A stretch of DNA of 64,000 nucleotides. Source: Doris montereyensis (Eukaryota > Mollusca > Gastropoda > Nudibranchia > Dorididae). Under the pieces are notes generated by a model, which searched no databases, was not told the DNA's origin, and saw only the letters and a program-made list of their open reading frames with translations. The position numbers were made by a program, and so were the translations under genes. The stretch lies in the NCBI GenBank assembly GCA_037039925.1, contig JAXRKP010000057.1, positions 292,001 through 356,000 on the forward strand, read 5' to 3'. Below are positions 51,001 to 61,600 of this stretch, piece by piece. Position 1 is the first letter of the stretch; each line of letters starts with the position of its first letter.

Positions 51001-54000
51001 ACCATGTATGAAATGGTCTGTTGGCATATACATGATGTAAAGTCAGTGAGCCTGCTCTTGTGAAAGGGTAAAGACTATAAATCCATCTTTTATCTTTAAT
51101 CACTATTATTATGATTCTTTTTGTATATGTTTATGCATATTTTAATCACATAGTTAATGAATAATTTATGTAAAACAAAAACATGATATATTTCATATTG
51201 TATTGATGGTATTGTAGCACCAAAACAATGTGCCACTTTTTGGGCAATACAGTTGTGTCTTATCCTATCTTATCTTAAGATTACTTGGCATGGCTAAGTG
51301 GGCGGTTGGCGAGTGCTACAGGTAGGTCCTATTTCTTTGCTTTCCATCTTTAACTTATCTTCATTTTGCTGTTTCCTCTTACTCCAAATTCACCCTGAGA
51401 TCGTCGCGTATGGTGAACAGGTAAATTTCAGTGAAGCAAACAAACAAAAGGCTTGGCTAAAATTATTCCACTCTCTTGTCTAATTCTTGCCGTCCCTGTC
51501 AGGAGCGTACAGGCATTTCCACAAGAACTGCTGCCAGCGAGGAGTCCCAGGAGTCGATGGACACGTCCCAGCCAGCACCGCAAGAAGACAGAGACAGACA
51601 ACAACAGTCGGAGAGAGGGCCGCAAGCACAGGGTACAAGACCTAATGGCGGACGTCAGGACAGTGCAACGTAAGGGCTTTAGTCATTGTGCCGATGGACG
51701 GTTGTGCGGCGGTCGCCGAGTGGGGTTTGGCTGCCGGACTTGGGAACATGAGGTCCCATGTTTTCAAATCCGAACAAAGCTTGGTAAAGACACTTAGCAG
51801 GTATTTTCCCCACTCGGCCCAGGCGCAAATGGGTACAAACACTAGTGTGGGAGTAAAAATCCGCGTCAGTTTAGCATCCTCTCCAGGAGGTGATTGTAAT
51901 CACCTGTTCCACTTCACGCTACAGAAACCAGGATACGCTCTCGTTCTATGGGCCATAATGGCTTTGAAGGGAAGGAAGATGGAAAGTTAAAGTAGGCTTA
52001 TAAATGGGACTCGGGACTTTATATAGTAAGTTGTAAAAATAAATTGACACTCAGTTCTCTCTTTGTAATCATTTATTACATCGTTGGTCTGTGGTGACAT
52101 ATCACATTACAATTTCAAGGCTAAGAAATTTTTCTATACATTGAATACAGCCTTGATCGCTGAAAGCTTGCTGTGTAAAGAATATTAAACAAGGAAAATC
52201 TGACATATCAAAGTCATGAGTTTGCAAAATGAACACACTAACAGTATTTGACATGCGCGCTGTTATCTTTGTGTAGGAAAACGAACTCGTCGCCGCATGG
52301 ACATTGTGAACTGAGAAGGCAAAATCTTCGTTTCGATCGTCCCAAATTTCTCATATAGCAGTTGAAAAAAAGCGTATCGGCGTTTTGGTGGGGACTGTGA
52401 TTTCTTACTCTACATTTTATGGTATCACAACGATTTTCGATGGGGTTCATGTGTGGACTGACCGAAGGCCACACCAAAGATCTTCGATGGGGTTCATGTG
52501 CGGACTGACTGTAGGCTACATCAAAGATTTTGAATGGGGTTCGTGTGTGGACTGACTGTAAGCCACATCAAAGTGTTTGAATGGGGTTCTTGTGTTGACT
52601 GACTGTAGGCCACATCAAAGGTTTTGAATGGGGTTCTTGTGTGGACTGACTGTAAGCCACATCAAAGATTTTAAATGGGGTTCTTGTGTGGATTGACTGT
52701 AGGCCACATAAAAGTGTTTGAATGAGGTTCTCAAGTTGACTGACTGTAAGCCACACCAAAGATTTTGAATGGGGTTCATGTGTGGACTGACTGTAAGCCA
52801 CACCAAGATTTTAAATGGGATTCTTGTGTGGACTGACTTAGGCCAGATCAAAGTGTTTAAATGAGGTTCTTGTGTGGGCTGACTGTAGGCCATATCAAAG
52901 TGTTTAAATGGGGTTCTTGTGTGGGCTGACTGTAGGCCAGATCAAAGTGTTTAAATGGGGTTCTTGTGTGGGCTGACTGTAGGCCAGATCAAAGTGTTTA
53001 AATGGGGTTCTTGTGTGGACTGACTGTAGGCTATACCAAAGATTTCCGATGGGGTTCTTGTGTGGGCTGATTGTAGGCTACACCAAAGATTTCGATGGGA
53101 TTCATGTGTTGACTGACTGTAGGCCACACCAAAGATATCCGATGGGGTTCTTGTTTGGACTGACTGTAGGCCACGCCAAAGATTTTGAATGGGGTTCTTG
53201 TGTGGACTGGCTGTAGGCCACGCCAAAGATTTCCAATGGGGTTCTTGTGTGGACTGGCTGTAGGCCACGCCAAAGATTTCCAATGGGGTTCTTGTTTGGA
53301 CTGACTGTAGGCCACGCCAAAGATTTCAATGGGGTTCTTGTTTGGACTGACTGTAGGCCACGCCAAAGATTTCCAATGGGGTTCTTGTTTGGACTGACTG
53401 TAGGCCACGCCAAAGATTTCCAATGGGGTTCATGTGTTGACTGACAGTAGGCCACACCAAATTTGATATCAGTTTTTCATAAGCCCATTCATTTCTGTGT
53501 GTCTAGCTGCAGAACCTAGATGTGATATCCATTTTTATTCCTTTTCATCTTTAACAATTTTGTTTTTATCTAAACAGGGGACTGATGGCCACAGAACTGG
53601 CAGATGTTCTTGACAGAGTCCTAAGCACGAGTGACAGAATAACCCCACAGCTCAGATTGTACCGTAATTATCTCAGAAACGAGGAGTCGTATACCTCATC
53701 CTCTCAGGCAAGTTTTCATTTTGAAGTCACCCTTATCTCTCTCGTTCTAAGGTTTCATAGATAAGTTGCTAAATTATTGACTGCTTTTGATTAGTCCCTT
53801 ATTAAGGTCCAAAGAACCAAACAAATATAGGCATGTTTGGTATGGATTTGTTTGGAATGAATTGGTCTTTCTAGTGACACAATCACAATTTTTAAAAATT
53901 AATGTCAACGACAACAGTGACCTATTTCTCGTTACTATTTTTAGATGAAAATGCACAAATTTTACGTGCAGTATGAAGGAGAATTTTTTATTATTATATA

Positions 54001-57000
54001 GAATTGAAATATTTGTTTATTCCATTGATGACTAGAGACTATTACATCTTCTGTCCAAATTTGAACAAAAAATGATTTTGCAAATATTTTTCATACATAA
54101 GAAAGTGGAAAACGGTAAAGAAAACCAGGTGACTTAGCGAGTCGCGCAAAAATAGGAGTCAAAAGCTTATAAATTGACATGAACTCATGCTTTTATATTT
54201 CAAGCTGCTTTAGTGGGATATTACAAAAGAAGTGGATCATAAATAATCCTTTCAATCAACAGAGACATATAAAACTGTTATGTATGTAACAAGTCACACC
54301 TTGGGAAAATAATGCATGTCCACGAAGACAAACTTTGAAAATAAATTGGAAAAAAAAAGCTACCCATAATGACTATTTTTAGTCATTGTTCTTTTACAGA
54401 AGGATTAATTTGATACTATTAACTATGTGAAAGGAAATAGCCCCTTGAAAAAAGAGAAAAAGACATTTATAGAGAAGAAAATACATTCTCGAGGTTGAAA
54501 AAATTTAAAGTGTAATAATCAAATGAACATGATTTGAATTGTACTGGTCAACAAAGGAAAGAAAAACTAGTTATAAAAATAGTCTTCTTGTATAATTACA
54601 ATAAATATATCTAAAAGTACTGCATATTGATTCCTTGGTATTGAATAATTAAGAAACATTTATACATAAATATTTGAATGAGAGAAAAAAACCCGCTTAT
54701 GAAAAAAGGAAAGTATAATGAAACCAAAACTATAAAATTAAAAAGACTAATTTACAATTAGATCTCCAGGGTCAAGGGGTGATCATCAACTAGACAATAT
54801 AACAGAAGTGCTTATTACATTTCTTACATACATTATTAGATTTTCTTTCTACTTTATAAAGAAGGTAACAACGAACACAATTTCCACGTTTTCTCAGAGC
54901 TCTGGAACAACAACATGAACATCTAGGGACAATCTTTTTCTCTCAAATAAAGGCACTGCCATATTTGCATCTAGATTAGCTAGTTCTTCTATCAATTCTA
55001 ATGTAAATCAAATTGGGAATAATTTTGTGGTCTAAAAAGCTCTGGTCTATTTATGTTTTGTGGGAGTTTTCTAAATTCTTGAAACATTATAAAAGCTTTT
55101 ACCCTAGCAACATCTAACATGTGGTACACAAGTGTTTTCCAAAATGTTGTTGTTCTTCTTAAGACTTTATATTTAGAAATCATCTGATCAGATCTATCCA
55201 CCCCACCCATAAATCTGTTATAATTCCTAATTGCTACTGATTGCCTAACTTGCATATGCCTAAATTTCCCGTTTACTTTAGATCGTCTCTTACATAAAAA
55301 ATTGTCCGTTATTTTATTGTGCATAGTTGTTATAATATTAACTACTTTATTATCTTTCCACTAAATAAACCCTACATTTCCTTTTCTAATATATCTCATA
55401 CCCCCCCCCCTTTCACTATCTTTATTAAATTGTTTGTGATTTTTTAATTCCACGGGAAAACATTTCCTATTTGCCAAAATTGTACCACATGCAAGAATAC
55501 CTTCTTTCACTAAATAAACAAATAATAAAACAGATGTATAAAAATTGTCTAAAATTAGTTTGTAACCTTGTCTAAACAGACTTCAACATAGATTCATTAC
55601 AACAGTATAACCTAAACCAAATCCAGTGTTTTCTCGCCTTCCTAGGTAAACATCCTAATTGTATGTGTATCCCGTAATCGAATCTGCTAAAACCCAAAGT
55701 TTCATTCCCCACTTAGTTGGTTTATCTTTAATATATTGCCTAAAAAATATCTTCCCTTATTAGCCACCATCCTTTCATCTATACTAATCTGTTCATGCGG
55801 TTGCCAAAGCTTCATACATTTTCTTCTAATATACTCGGTCAGAAATCAAACTTTTTGTAATTTTATCCGTCCTATTCTCTGAACTGGGGTCGGAGACTTT
55901 GAGAAAAGATTGATTTGTTTGTATCTAAACTTAGACATAAAAGGCCTTCCCCACAGACCATGGAAAAGAATTTTTTGTTGACCAGTACAATTCAATTCTT
56001 GGAACTTGAATCAAACTCATATACATAAGAAGAGAAAAAAATTATACAGTTCTTCAGGGGTCAGGTCTACCCAGTAACATGCCAGGGACGGCTTATTGGC
56101 TGCCTGTGTCTCATGATACGTATTTGTATAATTACAGAGTATGTCCTTGAGCGTTGCTGTGAGGAACAGTTTGAAGAATGAGCCTGCAAAAAGAAAAATA
56201 CAAAACAAAATACCTCTAAGTTTATTGTATATCATATGTATCAACATCTGTAAACAAAGAAATGAATGACACCTAAGAGGCGGCTGTACTGAATGCTCCG
56301 CAGGGAGTTGAGAAGGACTTGAATGAATTTGCATTCTGGGGGAACATATGATGTTAAGTTGAGGAATCTACACTTGTGCAGGGATATGGCCTATAAATCC
56401 CATCTTTTATCTTATTGTACACAATAATGTTTTTATATGATTCAGCTTTGTGACTGGCTTATATGGACAAGTTTGATACGTTAAAATGAGAGTCTTTCTA
56501 TAAAAAAAACCCACAGTTGGCGGGCGCTACTGACAGGTCCTACTCCTTTCCTTTGACAGCTCACTTCATTTTGGACAACCCATAAAATCTTTCTCATCTT
56601 TTACATCCACAGGAAGCTCGCAACGCACAGGAAGTGGTGAATCGTGTATCGGAGGCCATGCACGCTATGAGTCACGTGATGCACAACCTTAGCGACCTGA
56701 TGGTGGACATGAACATGGCCACACCGCGCAGAGTTGTGGCTGCCCCCATGTCGCCTTTCATGACGGGGGGCTCAAGCATGGCAATACCCATACACGTAAG
56801 TACGACAATGTCTGTAGTTTCTCTCATGCCCAGGTATGCGGACCTACCACCAAACTCTTATGAAGCATTTGTGGTCAGTATTTGATTTGATTTACTCACA
56901 TCCACAACTAAGGTGATCTCTGGGTTTTGGTAGGATTAATATTTTTTGCCTTAACTGCCCTGCAAACAGCCAAGGGATCTTTAACGTGCACAGAGTGTTG

Positions 57001-58605
57001 TGATCTGCACATGGGACCTCCTTTTTATCGTCCATCTCCGATGGGACTAGGTGTTGATCCACCTACCCGGACCAGGGGGTAGACTTTGCTTGAAAAAGTC
57101 AAGAAATTTGTCAACCGTCGTCCGGGGCTCGAACCCACTGCTTTTTGGTTGAGAGGCCGATACCTTGCCTCTTGACTACAGAGTCCCCTTTTGTGGTCAG
57201 TACACAATAACGTCTTCGCTGCGAATCAAGTCTCCCGCCCAACCCCCCCCTCTCCTTCCCTAATAGACGCATTGATTAATAGCTAGAAAGTTAAATGATA
57301 GATAGACAGACAGATAGATGATAGGTAGATTTAAAGACAGACAGATAATTTATTCTACCCTTTTCCTTGTGAATTTTTCAACCATTCCAGATGAATGTGC
57401 GGTCTCGTCCCAATGGAAATGGACAGAGACAATCACCACAAGAGGCAGCCCAGACTTCCGCAACTACAACATCATCTTCTGCTGCTAGCACCACTACCAC
57501 CGCCGCTAGTAGCACGCCTCAAACTGCGACCTTTTTCTGTCTTCAACTTCCTTGCCATTTGACATACCAGGACTACAGGTTCCTACCATCTTTAAATGTT
57601 TAAATGTTTTTTTATTTTTTATTTTTGTCTCAGGACATGCATTCAAGCATTATCATGACTTTTCACACCCTGCCTCAAAATCCGTTAAAATCTGGGTTTG
57701 TTTGGTTTTTGCAAAATATTCCAACTGTTGAATCTGTGTTAGATCTGAAAAAGTTAACCCCAGTATTGCATTTTTTCCCCCTCAAATTTCTTAGCAACAG
57801 GGATAAGTTTTAATGTAGTGTTTATCAATTGAATTGTTAAGGCATGTGGCATTCCTTTGTCAACATTTTCTTAAATAGAGCAGATAAGTAAAATTATAGA
57901 TGAAACATATCGTTGGCAAAACTGTCTAAGTACGCAAATCTTCGACAAATGGGACATGAGATTTGTCCATCAAATGATCAAATGCTTGCTTCTTTCATAT
58001 TTTTTTTATAAATATTAAAGGCCATGATCCAGTAGAAAGGCTCCAGTTAGATCTAAACGCAAATTTCTGTTTTTCTGCCCGTCTTGGAAACTCTAACCTC
58101 GTGTGGACTTTTACTTGTTTAAATCTTTCAAACAGTTCATCTCTTACCTAGTAGACAGTGATGATAATTTTCCACTGATAGGCGGCAATCCACTTTTTTC
58201 AGCATTCAGAGAAATCTCCTTTTTCAATGTTCAGAGGAAGTTTCTTCCTTTTCAACGTTTGGTGGAAATTTCCTCCTTTTTCCACCCTCGTCGCGGAACT
58301 CAGTGAGACGGCAGTAGTCGTGTGAAACCAAAATATGCAAACGATTCAGTTTTACCCTCCACCATAAAAGAGTATTAACTTTTTAAAGATATTTTGACGA
58401 GGTTTGGCAATTCAGTGTGTACAACTATCGTTACCGGCACCAACGTGAACACAAACACTTTTGTGAACGACTTTAATCATCTCCTCGATGTGTTTTGTTG
58501 CCGGGTGATATTTTGATTACGCACTGAGATTAACCGATTCCTATACTGTCTGAGAAATTTACATACCATTATACCATATGGCAGACATCATTGCAAGAAA
58601 CAAGA

Positions 58606-58636
<31 letters not shown>

Positions 58637-61600
58637 AAATGTAGATAGAACATGTCTTTCACACATACTATTTTGAAACTGCCATCTTTCTCATTAGCCG
58701 TAATTCGGTACCTATCACGGGTACCTTTAGATCTGCGCTTTCATGAAGCTATGACAACTGAGAGACAGAGGGGGGGGGTAGGGAGGAAGAGAGAGAGAGA
58801 CAGAGAGAGATGTTAGATGTCGGACCACTAGTACTAGTAGGCAGCCTACTGCATGAATAATAATATTGATTTTTTTTATCAAGGTCGTAAGGCGTCAGTA
58901 TTATTTCAGTGTTAGTGTTATTTTAGTGTTATGCTCACATACTCCTGGTACAAAGTTTAGGGTTTGAACTAAGGAATTGAAGCTACTTTGATTTGGGCGT
59001 ATCTAATATTATCTGAAACTCGAGTCAAACTGTGGGCTATTTGGTGGGTGTTAATGAAAGGCTCTATTTCTTTCCTTACTCTTTTCTTCATTTTGCTGCT
59101 TCCTCTCAATTCACCTAAGCTCACGGCATATTGTGGACGACGTAAAATTCAATAAAACAACGAAACAAATCCAACTCACATCAACTCCTCTACCAATCAC
59201 AACCATAAAGGGTGATAACTCACACAATTGACTTAACCGGCATTCACTGTAATAGAGTATTATGAACTTGGAAAACTAAATCTAGGTCTTATAATATAGT
59301 CTTCATGAAGAAAATTGATAGATTGGATGACCAGTAGATTTAAAAAAAAGAAAGGTTATTGTTTTTGGAAATTGTTTTATTTATTTACTTATTTTGTGGG
59401 ATTGAATGGTTATTGTTTTTGCAAATTAGCACATTTGAAATTATAGAATATTAAAAATGCAACAACTTTGGTATTTATGTGGGATTTGGTTTTGCACATT
59501 TGAAATTATAGAATATTAAAAATGCAACGACTTTGGTATCGTTATAGAATATTAAAAATGCAACAACAATTGAAATTATAGAATATTAAAAATGCAACAA
59601 CTTTGGTATCGCACAGTTGAAATTATAGAATATTAAAAATGCAACAACTATCGCACAGTTGAAATTATAGAATATTAAAAATGCAACAACTTTGGTGTCG
59701 TACAGTTGAAATTATAGAATATTAAAAATGCAACAACTTTGGTGTCGTTTGAAATTTAGAATATTAAAAATCGCATACAGTTGAAATTATAGAATATTTA
59801 AAATGCAACAACTTTGGTATTGAAATTATAGAATATTAAAAATGCAAAACTTTTATAGTTGAAATTATAGAATATTAAAAATGCAACAACTTTGGTATCG
59901 TACAGTTGAAATTATAGAATATTAAAAATGCAAAAACAATCAGACAGTTGAAATTATAGAATATTAAAAATGCAAAAACTTTGGTACAGTTGAAATTATA
60001 GAATATTTAAAATGCAACAACTTTGGTATCGTACAGTTGAGATTGCCCTTTGATCTCCAAAAAGGTTAGCAGGTCTGGTATCAGATGTTTCCAAAGTAAG
60101 AAGACAGAACACTTTTCTTTAAACATGTAACTACTTCTTTCCTCTTGCTCTTTCACCTATCTTTTATCACTGTTTCATCTTGATTCATCTGAGATCACCA
60201 CAATGGTGGGGCGGGGTATCTTTCAATTAAACAAACAAACAAACAATTGTGTAAATGATTACATTTTCATTGTCACACAGGAAAGTCCATATTGACCAAA
60301 AGTCAATTAAAAACAACACAAGAGAGTTTTCAAAGTTTTTGTTTTCATACGTGATATCCTGGATTAGGAAAGTGGTGCGGGCGGGATGGGTGGTCTTAGG
60401 TGATTTACAAACTGATAATCTTTCTCTTTTTTTGGCTTTTCTCCATTAATCACTGAGTAAGTCCATTTTGTACGCAACTGATTTCTTTCTTTCCATTTAC
60501 TTCACTTCAAAGACTGAAATACTTATTAAATTGAAATCCCAAAACCTTGATGTAGTGTTTGCAGCCCTATTCAATGACCCAGATCTCGTCTATCATGTTG
60601 GGTTTTTTTTTTTGCTCTTCCTGTCACGCAGACTTGCATGTTTAGAAAGTTTCACCGACATTAAGTTATGTGATGACAGCTTCATGTTTTTGTTCATCAG
60701 TCTTGCATTTGCAGACTTGGTCCCGATTTTATCGGGAAACCCCCGATTTGGAACCCCCATTCCCAACATACCGATATGGCCGCAATGTTCCCGATATTTT
60801 GTTCTCGAGAGCGAAAAATTATTTTGGTGAAGAAAATTGCGAATTATACTTTCTACTAAGCTCTACTAAGTACTAAGCTTATAATCGTACTTGGTAGAAA
60901 TAATTGAAGACAATAAAACCTTTTGGTTCGATACTAAATATAAATAGTTTCATTGATAGTAAGAAGATTACGTTTAGTGATTTTGAGTACTCGATATTCA
61001 CCTATTAATGCTGTTTGGCTAGAAACTGCTTTCGCTTTGCTAGGTTTAAACTGTAATCATTTAAATACAGTCTATTAATATTATCATTCTTTCACAGTTT
61101 CAGTCTCTTTCCTTTGTTTATGAAGCTGGTGACTGACTCATATTATTTTCTATATCTAGCGCGCTTTCTTGATTGTGTCTATTTTCTTCGAATCTTACCT
61201 GGATTATATTTTTGCTTAGTTTTACCATCGTCTTGGATTTATTCAATCCTGATTTATTAATTAATTTACTGCTATTTTTATAATTTACCGTGTTTAAAAT
61301 TGGAATACTAGGCTCTACAACTGAGATCTAGATCTAGATAACATAAACGTTTATTTCGAATTGGGCATGGATCGATTTCTGGAAAAAAAGGCCTTTGGAA
61401 ATAGAACATTCAGAAGATGTGGAACCTACCTCTAGATCTAGTTGTAATACTGATAGTTCTCAACCAAGCAAGAAACCTAAACCAAGTGTTAAATTTCAGG
61501 AGGAATATAGGAAGGAATGGTCATGTATTAAACCTTCTGTGAAAGGGGAGAGCTTTGCACATTGTGTACCTTGTGGTTTAGATGTTAGCATTGCTAGTGG

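Noticed and set aside
52568..53455. Several minus-strand frames with WPTVSP repeats read as proteins
   Set aside because: They are frames through a 47-bp array; the peptide shifts frame at every copy. The relation to Tc1 transposase is kept as a finding.
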